A stretch of 64,000 nucleotides of DNA from an uncultured Gemmatimonadota bacterium (lineage in GTDB: Bacteria; Gemmatimonadota; Gemmatimonadetes; Gemmatimonadales; Gemmatimonadaceae): NCBI GenBank assembly GCA_903910555.1, contig CAIVZZ010000015.1, positions 248,001 to 312,000 on the forward strand. Direction: 5' to 3'. Below the pieces are notes generated by a model, which worked only from the letters and a program-made list of their open reading frames with translations, ran no database searches and had not been told where the DNA came from. Below, piece by piece: positions 26,387 through 34,459 of this stretch. The position numbers were made by a program, and so were the translations under genes. Within the stretch, counting starts at the first letter, position 1. Each line of letters opens with the position of its first letter.

Positions 26387-27502
26387 TTACGCCCGTCCCC
26401 CGCGCTGAATCACGCCCATGAGATGCGCCTCGGTCTCGACAGCCGCCCGCTCCCACGTGAAGGTCTCCGCAAATGCGCGCGCCTTCACACCCATCGCGGC
26501 GACGAGATCGCTTGACGCGGACAATCGTCGAAACGCCCCGGACAGCGCGTCGATATCACCATGCGGTACAAGGAATCCAGTCTCGCCGTCCCGCACTGAT
26601 TCGCGGATGCCCGGCGAGTTCGACGCCACCACCGGCGTTGCGCACGCTTCGGCTTCCACATTGGTAAGCCCCCACCCTTCTTTCGGAGAAGCCAGTGCGA
26701 CCGCCCATGCACGTCGCAGCAGTGCGAGCTTCTCATCCTCACTGATAAAGCCAAGAAACCGCACGCGCGTGCCGAGGTCAAGCGAAGACGCGAGTGCTTC
26801 GAGCGTACGCCGATAATCACCGGCGCCGGCGATCTCCAGCGTCGCGGTCGGATCGGCGAGACGAGCGAACGCGCGAATCACGAGATCTACGCCTTTGTAT
26901 TTCTTGAGACGACCGACATACGCGAAGGTCGGCTGTTTCGCCCGCTCAGAAGCTTTCGGGGTGTAGTGATCGAACGCGACACCCGGATGAATCACTTTCA
27001 CATGGGCTCGCGGGATGCCGCGGTGCGCGAGGTCGTCCGCGGTGCCGTCGCTGATCGCCTGAAATGGCACGTCGCGATACACAAGCGGGAGCGGCCGCTC
27101 GCTGAGCCACACGGCGGTGGCGAGCGGCCACGCGAGTTCCTGAAACACGGTGCCGCCGAACAAATGCGGCACGCAAACCACCGGATGTGCCTGCCCGCCC
27201 CAGAGCGGCGTGAGCAGCGGCGCTTTGTTGATGTCTTCGAACAGAATGTCGAACGGCCGGTCGCGAAGGTGCTGCGCCCAGTGTGAAAACACTTTCAATG
27301 CAAATGTTTGGCGCGTGCCGACGCGAATCACCTCGATGCCGTCGAGCGTGGCGCGCGGCGGACAGCCGGGCCAGCCGCCGCACAGCAGCGTGATCTCGTG
27401 GCCGCGTTGCGCGAGCCGTTCAAAAATCTCATGCAGATGAATCTCTGCGCCGCCAGCGAGCGGATTCTCCCGATCCTGCCAGTTGACGACGAGAACTTTC
27501 AC
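26387..27502 (-). CDS. GT4-family glycosyltransferase
   Basis: A GT-B fold retaining glycosyltransferase of 371 residues. The acceptor half starts KVLVVNWQDRENPLAGGAEI. The donor half has FAYVGRLKKYKGVDLVIRAFA, LEIAGAGDYRR, VRFLGFISEDEKLALLRRAW and the nucleotide-sugar motif SPKEGWGLTNVEAEACATPVV (E-x7-E). The product could be an envelope glycan or glycolipid. It lies between nusB (7 bases) and hprK (6 bases), within the same transcription run. Confidence 0.9.
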   Translation of the reverse strand: MKVLVVNWQDRENPLAGGAEIHLHEIFERLAQRGHEITLLCGGWPGCPPRATLDGIEVIRVGTRQTFALKVFSHWAQHLRDRPFDILFEDINKAPLLTPLWGGQAHPVVCVPHLFGGTVFQELAWPLATAVWLSERPLPLVYRDVPFQAISDGTADDLAHRGIPRAHVKVIHPGVAFDHYTPKASERAKQPTFAYVGRLKKYKGVDLVIRAFARLADPTATLEIAGAGDYRRTLEALASSLDLGTRVRFLGFISEDEKLALLRRAWAVALASPKEGWGLTNVEAEACATPVVASNSPGIRESVRDGETGFLVPHGDIDALSGAFRRLSASSDLVAAMGVKARAFAETFTWERAAVETEAHLMGVIQRGGRA

Positions 27503-27509
27503 AGACCGC

Positions 27510-27926
27510 TCACTTCAGCCGTCCCATGCGGCGCGCAAGTGCGTCGAGCACACCATTCACAAAGCGCGAGCTCTGCTCGCTGCCGAAACGCTCGGCCAGC
27601 CGAACTGATTCCTGCAAAATCACCCGCGGCGGAGTCACACCGGTGTGCAGTTCGGCGGCGCCGAGGCGCAGCACGCAGCGCTCGATTGCACCGATGCGCT
27701 CGATACGCCAGTTCGTGGTGACCTCGGCAAGCTCGGCGTCGAGCGCAGCGCCGTCCGACGCGACGACCCTGAGCAGCGTCATGGCAAAATCGCGCTCGTC
27801 GGTTGCGACGGCGAGATCGTCCCAGATCATGGAGGCGACGTGCAGCAGCTCTTCGTTCTCGCGCAGGTCCCACGCATAGAGCGCCTGCAGCGCCCGTGCG
27901 CGCCCTCTAGACTCAACTCGCGCCAT
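27510..27926 (-). CDS. nusB: Transcription antitermination protein NusB
   Basis: Binds boxA RNA with NusE (S10) in rRNA antitermination. A 138-residue all-helical protein with SRGRARALQALYAWD at the start, FVNGVLDALAR near the end, and VILQESVRLAERFGSEQSSR, the usual interface. The ATG at 27926 lies within the last codons of ribH (14-base overlap). The longer upstream frame is ribH sequence in another frame. The ribH-nusB pairing is conserved widely. Confidence 0.94.
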   Translation of the reverse strand: MARVESRGRARALQALYAWDLRENEELLHVASMIWDDLAVATDERDFAMTLLRVVASDGAALDAELAEVTTNWRIERIGAIERCVLRLGAAELHTGVTPPRVILQESVRLAERFGSEQSSRFVNGVLDALARRMGRLK

Positions 27927-28413
27927 CGTCCCCCGGCTCGTCATGCGCGTGATCGAGGCGGGCGAATAGATCCACCATCTCGAGCGCGGCGAGTGCCGCG
28001 TCCCATCCCTTATTGCCGTGCGCACCGCCCGAGCGCGCCTCGGCCTGTGCATCGTTGTCGGTGGTGAGCAAGCCGAAGCCGATCGGCACGTTGAACTCGC
28101 GCTGCAGTTCGGACAGACCGCGCGAGGCTTCGCCCGCGACATAATCGAAGTGCGGTGTGTCGCCGCGAATCACCGCGCCGACGGCAACGATGCCGTCGTA
28201 ACGGTCGCTCGCGAGCAGACGCTCGACGGCGGCGGGAAGTTCCCACGCGCCGGGCACCCAGACGACGTCGATATCGTCTAACGAGGTCTTGTGCTTGACC
28301 AGGCACTCGAGAGCGCCCTCAACAAGCTTGCTCGTGATCTCTTCGTTGAAGCGGCTCCCTACCACGGCAAAGCGGCGGCCCGTACCGTTGGGCTCTCCTG
28401 TGAACTCAGCCAT
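27913..28413 (-). CDS. ribH: 6,7-dimethyl-8-ribityllumazine synthase
   Basis: Condenses 3,4-dihydroxybutanone phosphate with the pyrimidine intermediate in riboflavin synthesis. In 166 residues it shows FAVVGSRFNEEIT, VVWVPGAWELPAA, the VGAVIRGDTPHFDYVAGEAS active-site block with catalytic His, and IGFGLLTTDN. Its ATG overlaps the ribBA stop by one base (TAATG). The C-terminal tail is slightly longer than usual and Asp/Glu/Gly-rich. Confidence 0.96.
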   Translation of the reverse strand: MAEFTGEPNGTGRRFAVVGSRFNEEITSKLVEGALECLVKHKTSLDDIDVVWVPGAWELPAAVERLLASDRYDGIVAVGAVIRGDTPHFDYVAGEASRGLSELQREFNVPIGFGLLTTDNDAQAEARSGGAHGNKGWDAALAALEMVDLFARLDHAHDEPGDDGAS

Positions 28414-29615
28414 TAGAGCGCGCGCAGGTGGCCGAGTTTGCGACGCTTTGTCTCGAGGTAGTCCGCGTTGTCCTTTGATTCCGGCGCCATGAGCGGCACA
28501 CGCTCGTCAACACGCAGACCGTAACCTTCGAGGCCGACGAGCTTCTTCGGATTGTTCGTGATCGGCTTGATGGATTTGAGGCCAAGGTCGAGAAGAATCT
28601 GCGCGCCGATTCCGTAATTGCGCAGGTCGGGTGCAAAGCCGAGTCGCTCGTTCGCTTCGACCGTGTCGGCGCCTTTGTCCTGCAGTTCGTAAGCCTTCAG
28701 TTTGTTGAGCAGCCCGATGCCGCGCCCTTCTTGATCGAGATAAACGATCACGCCGCGCCCTTCTGTGGCGACGAGCTGCATTGCCGTGTGCAACTGCCAG
28801 CCGCAATCACAGCGCAGCGAGTGGAACACATCGCCGGTGAGGCACTTCGAGTGCATGCGAACGAGCACACCTTCGCCATTCGAGATATCGCCATAGACGA
28901 GCGCGACATGCTCATGCTGATCGACGTCGTTGCGGTAGCCGATGATTTTGAACTCACCTGCGTCCGTGGGCAGACGCGATTCCGCGACGCGGTGCACGAG
29001 ACGTTCCGTGCGGAGGCGGTGCGCGACCAGCTGTGCAACCGTGATGAAGGTCAGGCCGTGCGCTTGCGCGAAGCGATCGAGATCGGGGCGCTTTGCAGTT
29101 GCACCGTCTTCTTTCAGGATCTCGCAGATCACGCCGGCCGGCTGAAGTCCCGCGAGGCGCATGAGGTCGACCGCGGCCTCGGTGTGACCGACACGCTGGA
29201 GGACGCCGCCTTCGCGGGCGCGCAGCGGATGCACGTGGCCCGGACGGCGCAAGTCGTTGGGCATCGCGTTCGGATTGGCGACTGCCCTGATTGTGGCAGC
29301 CTGGTCGCTCGCGCTGATGCCGGTGGTCACGCCAAAGCGTGGCGCGGCGTCGACCGTGACCGTGTACGCCGTGCGCAGCGCGTCGGTGTTCTCTGCGCCC
29401 ATCATGGGAAGATCCAGCTGCGCGATCTTATCGGCGCTCAGCGCGAGACAGATCATCCCTTTTGCGTTCATGAGGAAGTTCACCATCACCGGCGTAATGA
29501 ACTCCGCCGCGCCGATGAGATCGCCTTCGTTCTCGCGATTTTCGTCATCTGCGACGATGATGAATTTCCCCGCGCGCAGATCTTCGATCGCCTGCTCGAT
29601 TGTTCCAAATGGCAT
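28413..29615 (-). CDS. ribBA: Bifunctional DHBP synthase / GTP cyclohydrolase II
   Basis: Supplies both riboflavin precursors. Residues 1-205 are 3,4-dihydroxy-2-butanone-4-phosphate synthase (DDENRENEGDLI, RPGHVHPLRAREGGVL, GHTEAAVDL). Residues about 206-400 are GTP cyclohydrolase II with zinc cysteines C258, C269 and C271 (SKCLTGDVFHSLRCDCG) and LDQEGRGIGLLNKL. Both active sites look intact. It is third in the ribD-ribE-ribBA-ribH series. Confidence 0.96.
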   Translation of the reverse strand: MPFGTIEQAIEDLRAGKFIIVADDENRENEGDLIGAAEFITPVMVNFLMNAKGMICLALSADKIAQLDLPMMGAENTDALRTAYTVTVDAAPRFGVTTGISASDQAATIRAVANPNAMPNDLRRPGHVHPLRAREGGVLQRVGHTEAAVDLMRLAGLQPAGVICEILKEDGATAKRPDLDRFAQAHGLTFITVAQLVAHRLRTERLVHRVAESRLPTDAGEFKIIGYRNDVDQHEHVALVYGDISNGEGVLVRMHSKCLTGDVFHSLRCDCGWQLHTAMQLVATEGRGVIVYLDQEGRGIGLLNKLKAYELQDKGADTVEANERLGFAPDLRNYGIGAQILLDLGLKSIKPITNNPKKLVGLEGYGLRVDERVPLMAPESKDNADYLETKRRKLGHLRAL

Positions 29616-29627
29616 ATGGCTGCTCCT

Positions 29628-30233
29628 TTACTCCGTGGCCGCCGCGAGATGCGGCGCCACCAAACGTTGTACGTACTTGCCGATCACATCGGCTTCTACC
29701 TGGACGCGATGGCCGACGCGCAGCGCGCCGAGCGTTGTCGCTTTCAGAGTGAAATCAATCAGCGAAAGCTGAACCGTGTGTTCGTCGGGAATCGCGTTCA
29801 CGGTGAGGCTGACGCCATCTATTGCGATTGAGCCGTGCAACACCACCAATGGCGCGAGCTGCGGAGGAATTGCGAGATTTATCAAAAGCGCATCCGCGAT
29901 GCGATCGACCGCAGTGACCTCTCCGACAGCATCAACATGACCTTGTACCATGTGGCCGCCCAGGCGGTCACCTGCTGCGAGTGCGCGCTCGAGATTCACG
30001 CGACGGCCTGCTTCCCAGTCTGCGAGCGTGGTGCGGCCGAGCGTGGTGAGCACTGCAGCGACAGTGAACCACCCGTCACCGAACTCGCGCACGGTAAGGC
30101 ACGCCCCGCCGACGGCGATGGATTCGCCGGCGGTGAGATCCGTGTACGATGTGCGGATGCGGAACTCTCGGCCGGCATCCGTGGTCTGGACGCGGTCGAT
30201 GGTTCCGACATCGGTGATCAATCCAGTGAACAT
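29628..30233 (-). CDS. ribE: Riboflavin synthase alpha subunit
   Basis: Dismutates two lumazines to riboflavin. About 201 residues with the duplicated lumazine-binding fold: MFTGLITDVGTIDRV at the start, then SIAVGGACLTV in repeat 1 and SIAIDGVSLTVN in repeat 2. GGHMVQGHVDAVG links the halves. ATG 30233 is used because the family always begins MFTG; the frame continues to 30269 without support. Upstream is a long palindrome that separates it from ribD. Confidence 0.95.
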   Translation of the reverse strand: MFTGLITDVGTIDRVQTTDAGREFRIRTSYTDLTAGESIAVGGACLTVREFGDGWFTVAAVLTTLGRTTLADWEAGRRVNLERALAAGDRLGGHMVQGHVDAVGEVTAVDRIADALLINLAIPPQLAPLVVLHGSIAIDGVSLTVNAIPDEHTVQLSLIDFTLKATTLGALRVGHRVQVEADVIGKYVQRLVAPHLAAATE

Positions 30234-30253
30234 TCTCGGAAAGTTAAGAACGA

Positions 30254-30391
30254 GTGAACTGTTAACCACTAACTGTCGCTCGGTGTTCTGTTAGCAACTC
30301 AGTCCGAAGCACGACCCGTGTCGACGAGTCACGTAACCGCGACTAATTCGGTTACAGAAGACCGACCAACAGTTAGTAGTTAACAGTTCAC
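30254..30391. repeat. Long palindrome between ribD and ribE
   Basis: The 23-nt ends 30254-30276 and 30369-30391 are inverted copies with one mismatch. Pairing continues inward, imperfectly, to a centre at about GTCGAC (30320-30325), so the whole 138 bp is close to one palindrome with no gene in it. Its right end overlaps the ribD stop codon. The words GTTAAC, ACTAAC and GTTAGC recur. In RNA it would be a very stable hairpin and could reduce or insulate expression of ribE and later genes. Confidence 0.85.
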
Positions 30392-31488
30392 GCGTCGGAC
30401 ACCGTCATGGCGAACACAGTCATGAGATCGGCGCCAAATTCGCGCCGTTCAATGACCGCGAGTCGCTCCATCCCACCCACGGCGCTGAACGCCGGCAGCG
30501 AGCCCGGCCCCATCAGCACCGGCGCCTGAAAGATAATCAGGCGGTCCACTGCTTTGGCGGCCAAAAGGGCTCCAGAAAGGATCGATCCGCCCTCAACGAG
30601 CAGCGACCGAACCCCGCGCCGGCGAAGGACTTCCAGCTTCGGGACGATGTCGGGCGCGCTCTCGACCGTCACACCCTTGGCTTCGAGCGCACGGACCGCG
30701 CCCGCGTCCGCCTGGTCGGTCATCACGAGCGTCGGTACCCGCTTGGCTGACTTCACGAGGCGCGAAGCCAGCGGAAGGCGCCCGGAACGGTCGAAAACCA
30801 CCCGCAGCGGAGCGATGCGCGGCCGTTTGCCCTGGCGAACGGTGAGCTGCGGATCGTCGGCGAGCGCCGTTCCGATCCCGACGGCAATCGCATCGCTGTT
30901 CGCCCTCAAGCGATGCACGTACTTGCGGGCTGTTTCGCCGGTCAGCCAGCGCGGAGAGCCTGCAACTCCGGCGATCGCGCCGTCGAGCGATACGGCGAGC
31001 TTGAGCGTGACCCAGGGGCGCGTGGCCCCACTCGCCGCGAAAAAAAACGGAGCGTTCAGTTCGCGAGCGGCGGCTTCTTCAACGCCGAGCTCGACCTCTA
31101 TTCCTGCCGCGCGCAAACGTTCGGCGCCGCCGGATGACTCGCGCCCCGGATCGCGAACGGCCGCAACGACGCGTTTCACGCCGGCGGAGATCAGCGCGTC
31201 GACGCACGGCGGAGTTTTCCCATGGTGATTGCACGGCTCGAGCGTGACGCAAACAGTCGCGCCGCGCGCGCGATCGCCCGCCTCAGCAAGCGCCGCGACT
31301 TCTGCGTGCGCCTCGCCGTACTTCGCGTGGAATCCCTTCCCCACGATTACACCATCACGAACGACAACGGCGCCGACCATTGGGTTCGGCGCCGTCTGCC
31401 CCCATCCGCGTTCTGCGAGGGCGAGAGCCCGGCGCATCCACGCGCGTTCGTTGCGCTCGCGCGTGGAGGCCGGGGACTTCTCAGTCAT
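30388..31488 (-). CDS. ribD: Riboflavin biosynthesis deaminase/reductase
   Basis: Catalyses deamination and then NADPH-dependent side-chain reduction of the pyrimidine intermediate. The N-terminal deaminase domain has TAPNPMVGAVVV, GEAHAEVAAL and the zinc motif PCNHHGKTPPC. The C-terminal reductase domain starts about residue 155 with RPWVTLKLAVSLDGAIA and has LLVEGGSILSGALL. It is 366 residues. It is probably the first gene of the riboflavin-nusB-PTS run; no FMN riboswitch was found before it. Confidence 0.96.
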   Translation of the reverse strand: MTEKSPASTRERNERAWMRRALALAERGWGQTAPNPMVGAVVVRDGVIVGKGFHAKYGEAHAEVAALAEAGDRARGATVCVTLEPCNHHGKTPPCVDALISAGVKRVVAAVRDPGRESSGGAERLRAAGIEVELGVEEAAARELNAPFFFAASGATRPWVTLKLAVSLDGAIAGVAGSPRWLTGETARKYVHRLRANSDAIAVGIGTALADDPQLTVRQGKRPRIAPLRVVFDRSGRLPLASRLVKSAKRVPTLVMTDQADAGAVRALEAKGVTVESAPDIVPKLEVLRRRGVRSLLVEGGSILSGALLAAKAVDRLIIFQAPVLMGPGSLPAFSAVGGMERLAVIERREFGADLMTVFAMTVSDA

Positions 31489-31499
31489 TCGCGCGCTTT

Positions 31500-32492
31500 C
31501 TAGCGACCCCAGCCGAAGCGGAGACCGGCCGTGAAGTAGCTGCGCGACTTGCCGTAGTCGGTGCTGCCATTGAATGAGTTGAATCCATTGGCCGTACCGC
31601 CGCTGACCTGTCCGTATTCACCCTCGAGCTTGAAGATGAACAGGTTGATGTAGGCGCCCACGAAATAGTTCGTGCGCGTCATCGCAAAATTGTCGGGCAC
31701 GGTGGGCTGGGCTGCGCCGCTCACGGTCGTGGCGATCGTGGAGCTCGCCGTGTACTTGTCTTGGCCCAAGCCGGCGGACAACCCGAAAATCAGGAAGCTC
31801 TTGGCTGCGGTGATGCGCCACGCTGACGTATTCACCTGGAAGTTGTTCAGCGCGATGGTACCTGAGGCGCTGCCGAACGAACTCGAAGCGCTGATTGAAT
31901 CGCTGAGCGAAATGCTCGGCAGGTCGCGCTGCGTCCAGGCGAACGAAACGCCCGGCGTCACCGCCGACTCTTCGAGCAGGCCGAGGCGGAAGCCGTACCC
32001 GAACTTCTCGTTGCTGCCATTCACGGTGAAGTTCGTGCCGCCCGAACTGCTGTTCGTCAGGCTCGGCAGGTATGTCATCGTCACGATGGCATCGACGCCG
32101 CCGACGTGCGTCACGCCGAGCGAGAAACCGCGGAACAGGCCGATCCCGGCGTCGACTGACGGCACGCCGATGAGCTGCGACTTGGTCGTGATGTTGCTAG
32201 ACTGCCTGCCGTTGACGCTCAGGCCGACTCCATTGCCCTGCGGAAGATCGGCCGAGAAACCGCTGGCGCGGATATCGATGGAGAAGTGTCCGAGGCCACC
32301 GAGCGTGCCGCCCTGCCCTAACGTTGGATTGCCGCCAACGAGCGCCGTGGAGAGCTGCGGCGTCATGAAATTCTGCAGGTCGACGGCCTTCTGGCATGCG
32401 TCTGCTGTCGTTCCCGTTGTCGGGCATTGCGCCTGCATCGGCGCGGCGATGGCAGTCGCCAATAGGCCAGCCACGATCACACGATACTTCAT
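31500..32492 (-). CDS. Predicted outer-membrane beta-barrel protein, function unknown
   Basis: 330 residues with a clean signal peptide (MKYRVIVAGLLATAIAAPMQAQ). The rest is made of alternating beta strands separated by Gly/Ser/Asn/Thr-rich turns, ending SRSYFTAGLRFGWGR as barrels do near the C-terminus. Two cysteines occur just after the signal (QCPTTG and ACQKA). No family was recognised. Its ATG shares a base with the purM stop (TGATG), so it is translated with purM, an unexpected partner. It lies 11 bases upstream of ribD. Confidence 0.7.
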   Translation of the reverse strand: MKYRVIVAGLLATAIAAPMQAQCPTTGTTADACQKAVDLQNFMTPQLSTALVGGNPTLGQGGTLGGLGHFSIDIRASGFSADLPQGNGVGLSVNGRQSSNITTKSQLIGVPSVDAGIGLFRGFSLGVTHVGGVDAIVTMTYLPSLTNSSSGGTNFTVNGSNEKFGYGFRLGLLEESAVTPGVSFAWTQRDLPSISLSDSISASSSFGSASGTIALNNFQVNTSAWRITAAKSFLIFGLSAGLGQDKYTASSTIATTVSGAAQPTVPDNFAMTRTNYFVGAYINLFIFKLEGEYGQVSGGTANGFNSFNGSTDYGKSRSYFTAGLRFGWGR

Positions 32493-33544
32493 CAGCTAGA
32501 CCCCCCATTGAGGATGACACGTCCGGAACCCTTCACAATTTCTCCCATCGTCCAAGCAGGTACGCCTTTAGCCAGCGCATACTGCTGTATGCGCGAAGAC
32601 GCCGCCGTGTTGGAGATCACAACCATACCGACGCCCATGTTGAACGCGCGAAACATCTCATCGCGCTCGACCCCACCCTCCTCGGCCAAAACCCGGAAGA
32701 GATTGGGAGTTTCCCACGACCCCGTATCGACCACGGCATCCATCGTCTGCGGCAACACCCGGTTTAAATTTCCGGGCAGCCCGCCACCGGTGATATGCGC
32801 CATCGCGTGCACGTCGTTCAGCACCGGCCGCAGCACGTCCAGATACGAGCGGTGCACGGCCAGCAGGACATCCGCTACTGACTGATCGGAGCCCGGAAAC
32901 GTATCGTCGTAGCCGACTCCCATCCGCTCTACGATCTTCCGCGCGAGGGAGTAACCGTTCGTATGGAGGCCGGTGCTCGCGAGGCCCGTGAGCACGTCGC
33001 CGTCCTGCACGCGCGCTGATCCAAGGACGCGATCCTCCTCGACATAACCGACGATAAACCCCGCGAGATCGTAATCGGGCGGTGTGTACAGCCCGGGCAT
33101 CTCGGCGGTTTCACCGCCCATGAGCGCGCAGCCGTTTTCGCGGCACCCGGCTGCGACGCCGGCGACGACTGCCTCGACAACTTTCGGGACCAGCGCGCCG
33201 AACGCGACGTAATCAAGGAAGAAGAGCGGCTCCGCCCCCTGTACGAGGATGTCGTTCGTGCAGTGATTCACGAGGCAGTGCCCGACCGTATCGTGCCGGT
33301 TCGCCTCGATCGCGACTTTGATTTTGGTGCCCACGCCGTCAGCACTCGAAACGAGGAGCGGCTTCGTCCCGCCCTCCGGCATGCGGAACATCCCGCCGAA
33401 TCCGCCAAACGCGCCGCGTGTTCCGGCGGTGTACGTGGACTCAACGAGTTTCGTGATGCGGTGTTTCGCATCGTCCGAGGCGTCGATGTCGACGCCGGCA
33501 TCGCGGTACGTCAGCGGGGTGGAATCTTTTTTCCCGGCGCTCAT
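32492..33544 (-). CDS. purM: Phosphoribosylformylglycinamidine cyclo-ligase (AIR synthetase)
   Basis: Fifth step of purine synthesis, ATP-dependent ring closure to AIR. 350 residues with LTYRDAGVDIDA near the start, SSADGVGTKIKVA, the Asp-rich VNHCTNDILVQGAEPLFFLDY, GGETAEMPGLY and GLASTGLHTNGYSLAR, all standard. It overlaps the PfkB kinase stop by four bases (ATGA) and the barrel protein start by one base. Confidence 0.96.
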   Translation of the reverse strand: MSAGKKDSTPLTYRDAGVDIDASDDAKHRITKLVESTYTAGTRGAFGGFGGMFRMPEGGTKPLLVSSADGVGTKIKVAIEANRHDTVGHCLVNHCTNDILVQGAEPLFFLDYVAFGALVPKVVEAVVAGVAAGCRENGCALMGGETAEMPGLYTPPDYDLAGFIVGYVEEDRVLGSARVQDGDVLTGLASTGLHTNGYSLARKIVERMGVGYDDTFPGSDQSVADVLLAVHRSYLDVLRPVLNDVHAMAHITGGGLPGNLNRVLPQTMDAVVDTGSWETPNLFRVLAEEGGVERDEMFRAFNMGVGMVVISNTAASSRIQQYALAKGVPAWTMGEIVKGSGRVILNGGSS

Positions 33545-34458
33545 CGTTCGAATGATTTCTCGAAAGCGACCAACTCGTGGAACTCCGCGACGCGGCGCTC
33601 GATGTCGGCGGCCGTGACTTCGAGCAGCCGCGTAACCGAAAAGCCTTCGACGACAAACGAGCCCATCGCAGAGCCGTGGATCATCGCGCGACGCAGGCTC
33701 GGCTCGCTCAAATCATTCGTGCGAGCGATGTAGCCCATGAAGCCGCCGGCGAACGAATCGCCGGCGCCGGTTGGATCGAATACAGATTCGAGTGGATACG
33801 CGGGCGCGAAGAACACGCTCGAGTTTGTGAACATGAACGCGCCGTGCTCGCCCTTTTTCACGACGACCGTCTTTGGACCCTTCTCGAGAATCCATTTCGC
33901 GCCCTGCACCAGATTCGCCTTTTCGGAGAGCTGGCGAAGCTCGGCGTCGTTGAGCGTCACGAGATCGACGTGCGCGAGCAGTGCGATGAGGTCGTCGCGG
34001 CGGCTCTCGATCCAGAAGTTCATCGTGTCGCAGGCGACGAGCCGCGGCTTCTCGACCTGCTTCAGAACCTCGAGCTGCAAACGCGGATCGATGTTGCCAA
34101 GAAAAACGTATTTCGCACTTTGGAACTGTGCGGGAATCTTCGGGCGGAAATGCGAGAAGACGCCAAGGCGGGTTTCGAGCGTCTCCGCAGAGTTGAGATC
34201 GTGCCGATAGCGGCCGCGCCAGCGGAACGACTCACCTTTCGCGTGTTCGAGGCCGGCGAGATCGACACCACGATCAGTCAGTGCTTTGAGTTTTTCGACC
34301 GGATAATCGTCGCCAACAACGCCGACGAGCTGCACGGGCGTTTGATGGCTCGCGCTCGCGGAGAAATACACGGCAGAGCCGCCGAGGACGTCGTCGGCTT
34401 TGCCAAACGGCGTTTCGACGGAGTCCAGCGCGACGGAACCGACAACCAATACGCTCAT
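33541..34458 (-). CDS. PfkB-family carbohydrate/nucleoside kinase
   Basis: A ribokinase-type sugar or nucleoside kinase of 305 residues. The start MSVLVVGSVALDSVETPFG, GGSAVYFSASAS and the ATP/anion-hole motif DPTGAGDSFAGGFMGYIA are diagnostic; the catalytic base is the Asp in GAGD. The substrate is not known; the position beside purM suggests a nucleoside, as an inference only. The ATG at 34458 begins one base after the argS stop; the longer frame to 34548 runs into argS. Confidence 0.88.
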   Translation of the reverse strand: MSVLVVGSVALDSVETPFGKADDVLGGSAVYFSASASHQTPVQLVGVVGDDYPVEKLKALTDRGVDLAGLEHAKGESFRWRGRYRHDLNSAETLETRLGVFSHFRPKIPAQFQSAKYVFLGNIDPRLQLEVLKQVEKPRLVACDTMNFWIESRRDDLIALLAHVDLVTLNDAELRQLSEKANLVQGAKWILEKGPKTVVVKKGEHGAFMFTNSSVFFAPAYPLESVFDPTGAGDSFAGGFMGYIARTNDLSEPSLRRAMIHGSAMGSFVVEGFSVTRLLEVTAADIERRVAEFHELVAFEKSFER

Positions 34459-34459
34459 T

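Noticed and set aside
31489-31499. FMN riboswitch before ribD
   Set aside because: The gap is only 11 bases and no FMN aptamer motif occurs within the gene upstream.
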